Below, in pieces: positions 1-7,653 of a stretch of DNA of 14,618 bases. Both the position numbers and the translations under genes were made by a program. Under the pieces are notes generated by a model. It did not search any database, was not told where the DNA came from, and was given only the letters and a program-made list of their open reading frames with translations. The first letter of the stretch is position 1; every line of letters begins with the position of its first letter. This DNA comes from Desulfobacterales bacterium (GTDB taxonomy: Bacteria > Desulfobacterota > Desulfobacteria > Desulfobacterales > RPRI01): the NCBI GenBank assembly GCA_030689795.1, contig JAUYEO010000083.1:1-14618 (forward strand), read 5' to 3'.

Positions 1-5
1 TGGTT

Positions 6-80
6 GGATTTGCCGGTCAAATTGAGTGGGATTTGCCGGTCATTTTGAATTGGATTTCGCGGTCATTTTCAGTGGGATTA
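6..80. mobile_element. IS21-like element end: three 23-bp tandem repeats plus a partial fourth
   Basis: The sequence GGATTT recurs at 6, 29, 52 and 75, an exact 23-bp period. Each unit continues as TGCCGGTCA or TCGCGGTCA followed by a T/A-rich tail. IS21-family elements carry multiple short repeats at their ends that bind the transposase, and GGATTT..CGGTCA words are reminiscent of such ends, so I infer the terminus of an element whose body lies left of the window. Homology to the antitoxin gene begins directly after the repeats, at about 73-80, which fits an insertion point. No transposase gene is visible here. Confidence 0.5.
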
Positions 81-250
81 AGCAGCAAGGGACGTCGCTG
101 AATCGGATGCTGCGCCAGGAACTGGAAAAAATCATTCGGAACGCGAGGCAATACGACATGGCAAAACAAAAAGCCATCGCCACGATGAAGACTGGTTTTC
201 ATTCCGGCATGAATCGATATCCTTCCAGGGATGAGCTTCATGAGCGATAG
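26..250 (+). pseudogene. VapB-like antitoxin remnant with its 5' end replaced by IS repeats
   Basis: From about codon 80 onward the frame encodes KQQGTSLNRMLRQELEKII, which resembles the turn and second helix of ribbon-helix-helix (CopG/VapB type) antitoxins. A basic linker follows and the end is PSRDELHER, typical of antitoxins translated just before a PIN toxin. The beta strand and first helix that should precede it are absent. The codons upstream are the translated 23-bp repeats, and the only ATG (26) lies inside them. The stop at 248-250 overlaps the start of vapC. If translated, the product would be a chimera able at most to contact the toxin through its C-terminus, not to bind DNA. The family match is from sequence pattern; the loss by IS insertion is inference. 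Confidence 0.6.
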
Positions 251-659
251 AATTTTTGTGGATACCAATATCCTCGTTTATGCTCACGATTTGAGCGCCG
301 GAGACCGCCACGCCAAAGCCTCAGCCGTCATTGAAAGCCTCTGGGAAGCGGAAACTGGGATTACCAGCACACAGGTCCTTCAGGAATTTTATGTCACCGT
401 AACTCGTAAAATCAGGAATCCATTGACGCCGGCTGAAGCGCGGGAAATTATCCGGAATTACCTTGCCTGGCCCGTACAGAATAATGATCCGGAAACAACG
501 ATCAGGGCTTCTGAAATTGAAGAAAAAAACAGTCTCTCTTTTTGGGACGCGCTGATTGTTGCCGCCGCCCTTCGGCTGCAAGCGGATAAAATTATTACGG
601 AAGATCTGAATCACGGGCAGATCATCGAGGGCATTCTGGTTGAAAATCCTTTGATATAA
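240..659 (+). CDS. vapC: VapC-type PIN-domain ribonuclease toxin
   Basis: The 139-residue product is a typical single-domain PIN nuclease; VapC toxins cleave RNA, usually tRNA or rRNA, and are held by VapB. All four acidic metal-binding positions are present: D8 in FVDTNIL, E49 in VLQEFY, D103 in FWDALIV and D122 in TEDLNHG. Two in-frame ATG codons exist at 231 and 240. I chose 240 because AGGG at 227-230 is 9 nt upstream of it but abuts the ATG at 231, and because MSDRIFVDTN is the usual PIN start. The gene overlaps the antitoxin remnant by 11 nt. The toxin looks intact while its antitoxin is damaged, so it may be silent, weakly expressed or controlled in trans. Confidence 0.88.
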   Translation: MSDRIFVDTNILVYAHDLSAGDRHAKASAVIESLWEAETGITSTQVLQEFYVTVTRKIRNPLTPAEAREIIRNYLAWPVQNNDPETTIRASEIEEKNSLSFWDALIVAAALRLQADKIITEDLNHGQIIEGILVENPLI

Positions 660-662
660 TTG

Positions 663-742
663 GTTTCCATCCGGAAATAGCCCTTTAGTGAGATCTCTGT
701 GTCAATCTGCGGGATTTCTTGTGCGACATACTTTGCGTTTGC
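663..742 (+). repeat. Diverged partial copy of the foldback repeat (half element)
   Basis: This stretch starts GTTTCCATCCGGAAAT three bases after the vapC stop. It aligns without gaps to the reverse complement of 11312-11391, agreeing at about 70 of 80 bases by hand count. A weaker resemblance may continue to about 779, but the far terminal inverted repeat is missing. It therefore looks like an old, truncated copy of the 142-bp element at 11250-11391. It lies between the convergent vapC and kinase-cyclase genes. Confidence 0.75.
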
Positions 743-774
743 ATAGATCAAGTTGATGCAATTTCAAGCAAAAT

Positions 775-3129
775 TTACCAGACAACATCATAAACAAGAA
801 CTTTTCTGTGGATGCCTTTTACCTCTACTGTCCTTTCATTTTTATAGCCAATTTCATCTTTCGCAAGAGCCCATGTGGAATGACTTATGAGGATACCGCC
901 TGGTTCACAAATACTTTCAAGTCGAGATGCAAGATTGACCTGGCCCCCTACGGCGGTATAGGAAAGTCGATCCTCAGTACCGAAGTTGCCCACAGTCGCA
1001 ATGCCTGTGTTGATTCCAATCCTTATTAACGGACAAAATTCTAACCCACTCTGAAACCATTTCTCTTGCAGTTGCTTCATAGATAGCTGCATTTCAATGG
1101 CCATCTTCACGCATCGTAAGGCATGATCCTTTTCATCTGTCACGGCAGGAGCGCCGAAAATAATCATGATTCCGTCTCCAATAAACTTATCAACTGTCCC
1201 TCCCCACTTATGAGCAATATTGGTCATCACAGTAAAATACTCATTAAGTATCCTGGAAAGATCCTCAGCTTCCAGATTTTCAGTTGCTGTTGTAAATCCT
1301 TGAATATCAGAAAAGAAGATTGTAAGCTTTTTTCTCTCGTTGGCGAAACTGACAGCACTCGAACCATTTAGAATAGAATCAACAAGCTGTGGCGGTAAAT
1401 ATCCTTTCAACTTATCACGTTTAGTTATTTTATCTATCTGTTCCTTCACCTTGTCCTGGAGGCTTTCGTTTAGATAAATAAGTTCCTGCTGAAGGGAGCT
1501 GAGTTGCAAAAGATTTTTGACTCTGACCAGAAGCTCTTTGGAGTTAAACGGCTTCGTTAGATAATCATCGGCTCCGTACTCAAGCCCCTCAATTTTATTG
1601 GCAAGCTCTGATTTTGCAGTAATCATGATAATTGGAATTCGTTTCAGATTATCATCGGTTTTGATCAGTCTTGTCATCTCATAGCCATTCATGATCGGCA
1701 TCATAACATCTGTAATGATCAAATCCGGCTGTAATTGATTGGCAAGATTGAGTCCTTCCTGACCATTAACAGCAATGTTGATATTATAGTTATTTTTAAG
1801 GAGCATCTTGAGGTAGTTACGCATCTCAAGATTGTCTTCCACAACAAGGATATTAGGCAATCCCTCGAGTTTAGATATACTGGCTTGTGGCTCTGCAGCA
1901 TCATTTGACTCAGCGGGTATATCTTTTAAACTCCTCATACGAATCAACCAGGAGTCTGAAATCGATTCGTCCAACACCTTATCAACAAAGACAACACCCT
2001 GTTTACCTTCAAAATGCTCTTTTCCTTTTGGAATGGTTATATGAAAAATAGTTCCATGATCATGCATGTTCTCTTCTTTACACTTGCTTTCGACGGATAT
2101 GCAACCACCATGCATTTCTACATACTCTTTTACTAGCGCCAAACCGATACCGGTTCCTTCATGTTTATATGATGAGTTCGAATCCACTTGACAAAACCTG
2201 TCAAAAATAGAATCGATTTTGTCATGTGGAATTCCGAAGCCTGTATCTTCTAATTCAAAATAGCAATTTTTATCGTCGTCTTTTATTCTGACTACAATCT
2301 GGCCACCTTGTTCAGTAAATTTGAGACAATTTGAAAAAAGGTTCATGACAATTTTTTCAAATTTATTGATGTCTAACCATAGCTCCACAGATTTATTTAA
2401 AGATATGAACGAAAGGTTTATATATCTCATTTCACATGCCGAATGTATTGTTCCAATCCAGTTCTTGATCATTTGAACCACTTCAACTGGAGTAATCTTC
2501 ATGGACATCTGACCGGCTTCAATTTTGGAGAAGTCCAGCATGCTGTTGATTAATTCAAGCAACCGTACAGCATTTCGATGAAGCCCTTTAAAAAAATTAT
2601 CATCTATAGAACCAGAGAAATCACCATTTAGAATAGATTCGATCGGCGAAATGAGCAAAGTCAGGGGTGTTCTAACCTCATGAGATACATTAGCAAAAAA
2701 ATTTGATTTTAATTTATCCGCTTCTATCAGTTTCACTTGGGCTTCACTGAGCTCAACTGTTCGTTTCTGAACCATTTCTTCAAGATGGTCTGCGTATTCC
2801 TTTATCTTCTCACAGGCCTTGTTTTTTTCATCGATTTCTATTCTTAAAGTATCATTAACTTTAAAAAACTCCTCTAAAAGCTTATTTCTACCAAAGAACA
2901 GACACTTCAAACCATTTAATTTCCTCGTGACCGCCAGTTCCTGGCAGGAGTAATGTATGAGAAAATAAGGCCCCCCCATAATGATGCCTGCTTCACATAC
3001 GGGTTCGCCCCGAACATTAATCGTCTTCAAAATCAGGGTGCCGGGAATCTCTCCTTCATCGACCGGCCCTGTAATATCAGCATACTGCCCAAGATAAATC
3101 TTTTGCCCATGCAACTCTGATGGGATCAA
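775..3129 (-). CDS. Histidine kinase - receiver - class III nucleotide cyclase (3' part of a frameshifted gene)
   Basis: Numbered from the TTG at 3129, this 784-residue part holds: a coiled coil (about 93-140); HisKA with phospho-acceptor H150 in NVSHEVRTPL; a HATPase domain with N263/N267, DTGFGIP (295-301) and GTGIGLAL (325-332); a receiver with E431, D432, phospho-acceptor D474 and K526; a second coiled coil; and a cyclase domain (about 600-784) with metal aspartates D608 and D652, purine-selecting K648 and T725, and N732/R736. The Lys/Thr pair favours adenylate cyclase. A kinase-receiver-cyclase order is known from cyanobacterial CyaC. The TTG start is only nominal: no stop occurs in this frame back to 3475 and no ATG or convincing start lies there, so the true N-terminus is in the upstream frame at 3447-3863. 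GC is visibly lower than in the neighbouring tex gene. Confidence 0.85.
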   Translation of the reverse strand: MIPSELHGQKIYLGQYADITGPVDEGEIPGTLILKTINVRGEPVCEAGIIMGGPYFLIHYSCQELAVTRKLNGLKCLFFGRNKLLEEFFKVNDTLRIEIDEKNKACEKIKEYADHLEEMVQKRTVELSEAQVKLIEADKLKSNFFANVSHEVRTPLTLLISPIESILNGDFSGSIDDNFFKGLHRNAVRLLELINSMLDFSKIEAGQMSMKITPVEVVQMIKNWIGTIHSACEMRYINLSFISLNKSVELWLDINKFEKIVMNLFSNCLKFTEQGGQIVVRIKDDDKNCYFELEDTGFGIPHDKIDSIFDRFCQVDSNSSYKHEGTGIGLALVKEYVEMHGGCISVESKCKEENMHDHGTIFHITIPKGKEHFEGKQGVVFVDKVLDESISDSWLIRMRSLKDIPAESNDAAEPQASISKLEGLPNILVVEDNLEMRNYLKMLLKNNYNINIAVNGQEGLNLANQLQPDLIITDVMMPIMNGYEMTRLIKTDDNLKRIPIIMITAKSELANKIEGLEYGADDYLTKPFNSKELLVRVKNLLQLSSLQQELIYLNESLQDKVKEQIDKITKRDKLKGYLPPQLVDSILNGSSAVSFANERKKLTIFFSDIQGFTTATENLEAEDLSRILNEYFTVMTNIAHKWGGTVDKFIGDGIMIIFGAPAVTDEKDHALRCVKMAIEMQLSMKQLQEKWFQSGLEFCPLIRIGINTGIATVGNFGTEDRLSYTAVGGQVNLASRLESICEPGGILISHSTWALAKDEIGYKNERTVEVKGIHRKVLVYDVVW

Positions 3130-3446
3130 AATGACTTTCCTTCCTATCTTTTCAACATGGCCCGAGTTGGGGTTAGTAATATAAAGGAGGTTTCCATCAA
3201 AGTGGGGTTTGAGATCCAGATGTTTAAAAAAAATCCCGCTAAATAATTTTACGGGATCATACTGAACAATGGGTTGAACTACATTACCCGCTGGGAGTTT
3301 ATCCCACGGTTTATAAATATGACGAGGATAATTGGTTGGTATTGCTTCAAATAAGCCTAGAATATGAGGGTCGCTGCAGTAGTCATCACATGGATCAATG
3401 TGTGGATGAAATTTGTACCTGATCGTTGCTTTGACCTCTTGGCTTA

Positions 3447-3863
3447 TTACATCAAAATGGGGGGAGAGACAATTTCAAAAATTTTAGTATCATTCCAGTC
3501 TGGTATCACTCTGGGTAGGAAATTGATAGCTGCCATCGGTCCGCTAAAAGAATGTGCAATTTGCCGCCAATTGTCGATAGACTTGTACTTTACCGCGGAA
3601 CGCCCACAGTTTCTGAACGTATTTGGATCTCTTGTCACTTCTTTAGTTTTCAAATAGCATTGTACGTAGGTTTCAAGTGGGCTCCACTGTGTCGAATTGG
3701 TATAGTAACTTAGTGCCTTCTGGTATTTTTCCGGAAACGGCAACTTAAGCATTTCGAAGATGTTTATATCTTCTTCTTTCAAACCATTTTCCTCGGCATA
3801 TCCCTTGAGGAAATTCCACATGACAATCATATTTTTGTGATTGACGTTATTGATCATTGCCAT
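3447..3863 (-). CDS. N-terminal sensory segment of the kinase-cyclase gene (5' part, frameshifted)
   Basis: This 138-codon frame starts at ATG 3863 behind GGGGGA and runs without a signal peptide or membrane segment. It ends ..KIFEIVSPPILM. The other frame resumes with ..SPHFDVISQEVKATIRYKF and continues protein-like for 115 codons into the kinase. Adding one C to the C6 run (minus strand) fuses the two into a single 1029-residue protein. I do not recognise the input domain; the pattern NWRQIAHSFSGP, DWNDTK, then a basic beta-rich stretch suggests a soluble sensory domain found ahead of cyclases and kinases, but I cannot name it. On its own this fragment is unlikely to be functional. An independent small gene is less likely because its stop coincides exactly with the frame switch. 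Confidence 0.7.
   Translation of the reverse strand: MAMINNVNHKNMIVMWNFLKGYAEENGLKEEDINIFEMLKLPFPEKYQKALSYYTNSTQWSPLETYVQCYLKTKEVTRDPNTFRNCGRSAVKYKSIDNWRQIAHSFSGPMAAINFLPRVIPDWNDTKIFEIVSPPILM
3459..3464 (-). other. Apparent frameshift site in a G6/C6 homopolymer
   Basis: The minus-strand codons are TCT CCC CCC ATT TTG ATG TAA in the upstream frame. With one extra C they become TCT CCC CCC CAT TTT GAT, which enters the long open frame of the kinase. A one-base loss in this run therefore explains why one protein is split. It could be a sequencing or assembly error, a true inactivating mutation, or a slippage-prone switch. The shift needed is equivalent to a -1 ribosomal frameshift, but T CCC CCC is not a classical slippery heptamer. 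Confidence 0.7.
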
Positions 3864-3889
3864 AAAGCAGATCCCCCAACGTATGATTG

Positions 3890-3904
3890 ATGCAATTGTT
3901 GCAT
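3890..3904. promoter_or_regulatory. Short perfect inverted repeat in the kinase leader
   Basis: ATGCAA and TTGCAT flank TTG, giving 6-bp perfect arms. It lies between the predicted promoter and the start codon of the kinase gene, 27 nt upstream of the ATG. It could bind a regulator or form a small hairpin; nothing else supports a specific role. Confidence 0.3.
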
Positions 3905-3967
3905 AGCCATCGATAACTGTTCAGGGTAAATATGGTGTGTCAGTTTTTTATAATGAATTGCTGATTC

Positions 3968-3996
3968 TCTATATGTAAAATGAAATTAGTCGTCAA
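3968..3996 (-). promoter_or_regulatory. Sigma70-type promoter for the kinase-cyclase gene
   Basis: On the minus strand TTGACG (3996-3991) is followed by exactly 17 nt and TATAGA (3973-3968). This predicts a transcript start near 3961 and a leader of roughly 100 nt. The rest of the 268-nt spacer to tex shows no gene and no clear terminator. Confidence 0.55.
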
Positions 3997-4131
3997 TACA
4001 AAATGTTGGAATTAATTTCAGGGAGATGCCTTTTGTTCCGTGGATGCTGATCGGGAATACAAAGTCTTTTGAATATTTTCAGAGAGGGCATATGCAGACG
4101 CTTATGGTTATAATGATAACGCTCGAATCCA

Positions 4132-6390
4132 TCATACCTTCACTCCGGACAGCTTCCCGAACGGATTGTTGAACGGAACATTTTTCGATCTTTCAAATTT
4201 TGCCGGTTTCGGAACAGGTTTTTTCTCATCTCTCTTTTCAGGTTTTGCTTTCCTGCCCGGATTTGTTTTCATCGAAAGAGAAATTCTTTTTCTGTCAACA
4301 TCAACGTCAATGACCGTAACCGTAACCTTCTGATGCACCTTCACAAGCTCCCCCGGATCCCTGATATACCTGTCCGACAGTTCGCTCACATGCACAAGGC
4401 CGTCCTGATGAACCCCCACATCCACAAATGCTCCGAACGCAGTCACATTCGTCACAATGCCGGGCAGCTTCATACCGGCTCTCAAATCCTCTATCTTTTC
4501 AACACCGCTTTCAAAGGCAAACTCTTCGAAGTCCTCTCTCGGATCACGCCCCGGTTTTGCGAGTTCTTCCATTATATCCCTTAATGTCGGAATTCCTGTG
4601 CTCTCCGTGACATATCTGGAAATGTCTATACTGCTTCTCTTTGCAGGATCCTTTATCAGGTCTTCAACGTTGCATGAAAGATCTTCCGCCATTTTATCAA
4701 CAATGTGATAGCTCTCAGGATGGACCGCGCTTCCGTCAAGCGGATTTTTCGCATCCCTTATCCTTAAGAAACCGGCTGACTGTTCAAAAGCCTTCGGCCC
4801 AAGACGTGGAATCTTTTTAAGCTCTTTCCTTGAACCAAAAGGCCCGTTTTCATCTCTGCACGCTACAATGTTTTTTGCAAGCTGTGGACCAAGGCCGGAA
4901 ACATAGGTGAGAAGCTGTACGCTTGCCCTGTTCACATCAACACCCACCCCATTCACACAGCTCATTACAACATCATCAAGAGACTGCTTCAATGCGGCCT
5001 GATCGACATCATGCTGATACTGACCCACGCCGACCGATTTAGGGTCTATTTTGACAAGCTCGGAAAGGGGATCCATGAGCCTTCTTCCTATCGAAACAGA
5101 ACCTCTTACAGTCAGATCAAGATCGGGAAACTCATCCCTCGCTATTTCCGAGGCCGAATAAATCGACGCTCCGCTCTCATTGACCATTATAACCGGAATT
5201 TTTCGCGAAAAACCGATGCTTTTGACAAAAGCCTCGGTTTCCCTTCCCGCCGTCCCGTTTCCGACCGCTATCGCCTCAATTTCAAAACGTTCACAAAGAT
5301 CCTTCATTTTTGAGACAGCTTCCTGCGCACCTTTTTCAGAAAAATGAGGGTATATCGTATCATGGCAAAGGAGCTTCCCCTGACGGTCAAGGCAAACTAT
5401 CTTGCATCCTGTTCTGAACCCCGGGTCAATTCCCATCACCCGCTTTGCTCCGAGAGGAGGAGATAACAGCAGGTTGCGGAGATTGTCGGCAAAAACTCTT
5501 ATTGCTTCCGAATCGGCTCTCTCTTTCGTCATAAGCCTTGCTTCCGTTTCCATCGAGCGTGAAAGGAGCCTTTTATAGCTGTCATGCACGGCAATCCTGA
5601 CCTGGCTTGAGTCGTCTCCCGATCCTTTTACAAACAGCCCTTCAAGCATATTAACGGCATCTTCTTCAGAAGGAGCAATGGTGAGGTTGAGAAGCTCTTC
5701 CTTCTCCCCTCTCCGCATGGCAAGAATCCTGTGAGAGGGCGCGGATGGCGCCGACTCCTGCCAGTCAAAATAATCCCTGTATTTTGAGCCTTCCTCCTCC
5801 TTGCCGGTTGCAACCCTGCATATGAACATCCCCTTTGCGGCAAAGAGATTTCTCAAAGCCGCGCGCGCATTCTGGTCTTCACTTACCATTTCGGCGATTA
5901 TATCCCTCGCCCCGGAAAGCGCCTCTTCAGTGTTTTCTACTCCCTTTTCGGGGTCGACAAACTGTTCCGCTTCTTTACCCGGATCGGCGCCTTCCTGTTT
6001 AAAGAGAAGAAGCGCGAGAGGTTCAAGGCCTTTTTCCCTCGCGATGGTCGCTTTTGTCCGCCTTTTCGGCCTGAACGGGAGATAAATATCCTCAAGAACA
6101 GCAAGAGTGGAAGCAGCCATGACCTTTTCACGAAGCTCGTCCGTAAGATGGCCGTTCTGCTCCAGTGATTTTAAAACCGCTTCCCTGCGGCTGTCCAGCT
6201 CTTCAAGCCGGGTAAGCCTGTCTCTTATTGCCATAATCACAACCTCATCAAGGCTTCCGGTAACCTCCTTCCTGTACCGGGCAATAAAAGGTATTGTTGC
6301 GCCCTCTTCAAGAAGTTCCGAAACAGATCTTACCTGTGATATATTTAAATTCAGTTCATCAGTTATGTTCGATATGTGTGTTTCGTTCAT
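4132..6390 (-). CDS. tex: Tex family RNA-binding transcription accessory protein
   Basis: The 752-residue product matches the length and layout of Tex, a conserved cytoplasmic nucleic-acid-binding protein (homologous to eukaryotic Spt6) that affects transcription. Visible parts are the N-terminal helical region with IPFIARYRKEVTGSLDE (about 33-49), LEDIYLPFRPKRRTKA (about 99-114), the YqgF/RNase H-like fold starting at VMGIDPGFRTG (about 317), GNGTAGRETEAF, the helix-hairpin-helix part with GVGQYQHDVDQ and YVSGLGPQLAKNIV, and an S1 RNA-binding domain (about 637-706) with GIVTNVTAFGAFVDVGVHQD. The C-terminal tail is Lys/Arg/Pro-rich and ends in the Tex-like FNNPFGK. ATG 6390 has GGGGA just upstream. 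It is the last gene of the minus-strand run and no key part appears to be missing. Confidence 0.97.
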   Translation of the reverse strand: MNETHISNITDELNLNISQVRSVSELLEEGATIPFIARYRKEVTGSLDEVVIMAIRDRLTRLEELDSRREAVLKSLEQNGHLTDELREKVMAASTLAVLEDIYLPFRPKRRTKATIAREKGLEPLALLLFKQEGADPGKEAEQFVDPEKGVENTEEALSGARDIIAEMVSEDQNARAALRNLFAAKGMFICRVATGKEEEGSKYRDYFDWQESAPSAPSHRILAMRRGEKEELLNLTIAPSEEDAVNMLEGLFVKGSGDDSSQVRIAVHDSYKRLLSRSMETEARLMTKERADSEAIRVFADNLRNLLLSPPLGAKRVMGIDPGFRTGCKIVCLDRQGKLLCHDTIYPHFSEKGAQEAVSKMKDLCERFEIEAIAVGNGTAGRETEAFVKSIGFSRKIPVIMVNESGASIYSASEIARDEFPDLDLTVRGSVSIGRRLMDPLSELVKIDPKSVGVGQYQHDVDQAALKQSLDDVVMSCVNGVGVDVNRASVQLLTYVSGLGPQLAKNIVACRDENGPFGSRKELKKIPRLGPKAFEQSAGFLRIRDAKNPLDGSAVHPESYHIVDKMAEDLSCNVEDLIKDPAKRSSIDISRYVTESTGIPTLRDIMEELAKPGRDPREDFEEFAFESGVEKIEDLRAGMKLPGIVTNVTAFGAFVDVGVHQDGLVHVSELSDRYIRDPGELVKVHQKVTVTVIDVDVDRKRISLSMKTNPGRKAKPEKRDEKKPVPKPAKFERSKNVPFNNPFGKLSGVKV

Positions 6391-6533
6391 TTATCCCCGT
6401 TTGTTTATCAGTTGCCAGTGGTCAGTGGTTTTTCGTTCTTCGATTGATGTTTTTTAATTTTTTTCTGCCCCCTGACACCTGATCCCTGGCCTCTTCTTTG
6501 TTTTTTGCCGTTCGATGTCCGATCTCCGATATT
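6391..6533. repeat. Spacer made of degenerate short-word repeats
   Basis: The 143-nt gap upstream of tex is built of near-repeated words. These are TCAGTTGCCAGTGGTCAGTG (6408-6427), a T-rich run, GCCCCCTGACACCTGATCCC (6467-6486), and CGATGTCCGATCTCCGATAT (6512-6531). The last family continues into the 3' end of the neighbouring gene up to about 6581. The first family recurs at 7462-7479. I see no promoter better than chance and no gene. Confidence 0.55.
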
Positions 6534-7442
6534 CTATGTCCGATGTACCCGTGTAACGGGCCCGATATTCGATGTCAGGATTTTGTATTTTTTCAGAAAA
6601 TCAACGGGATTGTATGAAAGTTTGGCCTTTCTTAAGCCTTCATCGTCAAGGTCCTGCTCTCTGTTTACCGTTTTATATCCCGCCCCGTTATGTTCAAGAA
6701 ACATCCGGTTTATTGCCTGGTAAGCTCCCTTGTAATCCTGGTTTCCCTTCTCAAAATGAATCAGGAGGGTATCATCCGACAGCTTCTCCGCAACAGTATA
6801 TGCCGCAATTTTACCATCCACCATAACGGCTCCGCCTTTCAGGCCCGGAAGTTTATGCCATGCTTTGAGTACCTTTTCTATAACCCGGTTTTCGGAAGAA
6901 AGGGTTTCGGATGCTTCACAATCCCGCCACGCGCACCAGTCATCCTGCATGGCAAGAGCCTTATCAACCATATCGTGGTCTAAAGGGATATAATCGTATT
7001 TGTACGTTTTCAAGAACTGTGAAAGAAGATTTTTCTTTTTATGAAAGCGGTTTCCTTTCAATTCGACAAGCTCTTCAACCGAATAAAGATAGTCCCAGTG
7101 CCCCCTTGCCTCTTCGATTGCCATTGTGCTGTGCCCGCAATTCTTCCAGATCGACATCAGCTCTTCCGGAATCCTTATAAACACGACGGGGCCGGAAAAT
7201 TTCGACCCGAGAATTCTTTTCCAGTCCGTATCTTTCCACAGCCCGACAGGAGCCCAGAAAACGGTTTCCGGTTTTGTCTGTTTTATCCACACAAGGTTTT
7301 CATCCCATGCCCACATGAGGCCATATTCATCAGCCCACCCCCAGAGGTTCACAAAACTGTAATCTGATGTCTTCTGTGTGCATCCCCGGAAAAGTTCCAG
7401 GTAATCCTGCTGCCTGTCAATTGTGATCGGTTCAAATAGCAT
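6534..7442 (-). CDS. DUF2156 / phosphatidylglycerol lysyltransferase C-terminal-domain protein
   Basis: The 302-residue protein fits the DUF2156 family, a tandem GNAT-like acyltransferase fold related to the aminoacyl-transfer domain of MprF/FmhA-type enzymes. Signs are the N-terminal FRGCTQKTSDYSFVNLWGW (about 19-37), the middle KGNRFHKKKNLLSQFLKTY, and the family-typical NREQDLDDEGLRKAKLSYNP (about 262-281) near the C-terminus. There is no membrane segment, so it lacks the flippase part of MprF; many such soluble members have unknown substrates. The last dozen residues (TSNIGPVTRVHRT) are encoded by ATCGGACAT-type intergenic repeat words, so the original stop may have been lost. ATG 7442 follows no strong ribosome-binding site. 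Confidence 0.85.
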   Translation of the reverse strand: MLFEPITIDRQQDYLELFRGCTQKTSDYSFVNLWGWADEYGLMWAWDENLVWIKQTKPETVFWAPVGLWKDTDWKRILGSKFSGPVVFIRIPEELMSIWKNCGHSTMAIEEARGHWDYLYSVEELVELKGNRFHKKKNLLSQFLKTYKYDYIPLDHDMVDKALAMQDDWCAWRDCEASETLSSENRVIEKVLKAWHKLPGLKGGAVMVDGKIAAYTVAEKLSDDTLLIHFEKGNQDYKGAYQAINRMFLEHNGAGYKTVNREQDLDDEGLRKAKLSYNPVDFLKKYKILTSNIGPVTRVHRT

Positions 7443-7653
7443 ATTCGTTGTCCATCGGTTGTCAGTTGCCAGTTGTCAGCAATCAGTTTTGTTCGAACTT
7501 CGTACTTCGTACTTCGAATATTGTCTCTGGTCTCTGGTTGCTGGTCTCTGGTTTAACCAGAAACTTTAAACCAGAAACCATAAACCAATTCATACATCTT
7601 CCCAACCTCTCAACTTCCCATCTTCTTTCGCCTCTCGGCTCACGCCTTCCGCC
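7443..7653. repeat. Spacer of mixed degenerate word repeats between gckA and the DUF2156 gene
   Basis: The 211-nt gap contains successive blocks of different short words: TCAGTTGCCAGTTGTCAG (7462-7479), TTCGAA and TTCGTAC words (about 7492-7518), TCTGGTCTCTGG words (7524-7552), and then AAACCAGA/AAACC words. TCTGGTTTA and TAAACCAGA form a 9-bp inverted pair around 7547-7575. The last 60 nt read on the minus strand as GGGAAGTTGAGAGGTTGGG-like purine words. It looks non-coding. Confidence 0.55.

Noticed and set aside
6..80. CRISPR or iteron origin
   Set aside because: Only three and a bit units with no spacers and no replication gene; the direct run into a truncated antitoxin favours an IS end.
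231..239. Upstream ATG of vapC at 231
   Set aside because: The only Shine-Dalgarno-like AGGG abuts this ATG, while it is well spaced for the ATG at 240, and the family start MSDRIFVDTN fits 240.
3127..3129. TTG at 3129 as the true start of the kinase-cyclase
   Set aside because: The frame stays open and protein-like for another 115 codons upstream and joins the preceding frame after a one-base correction.
3459..3464. Programmed ribosomal frameshift as the main explanation
   Set aside because: The site is not a classical slippery heptamer and no strong downstream structure is evident; a base loss is simpler.
4026..4172. Plus-strand 48-codon frame between the kinase and tex genes
   Set aside because: It overlaps the 3' end of tex antisense, its AGGGAG has no spacing to the ATG, and the peptide has no recognisable features.
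4333..6457. Several plus-strand open frames across tex
   Set aside because: They are shadows of the strongly supported tex coding sequence, with no ribosome-binding sites or family signatures.
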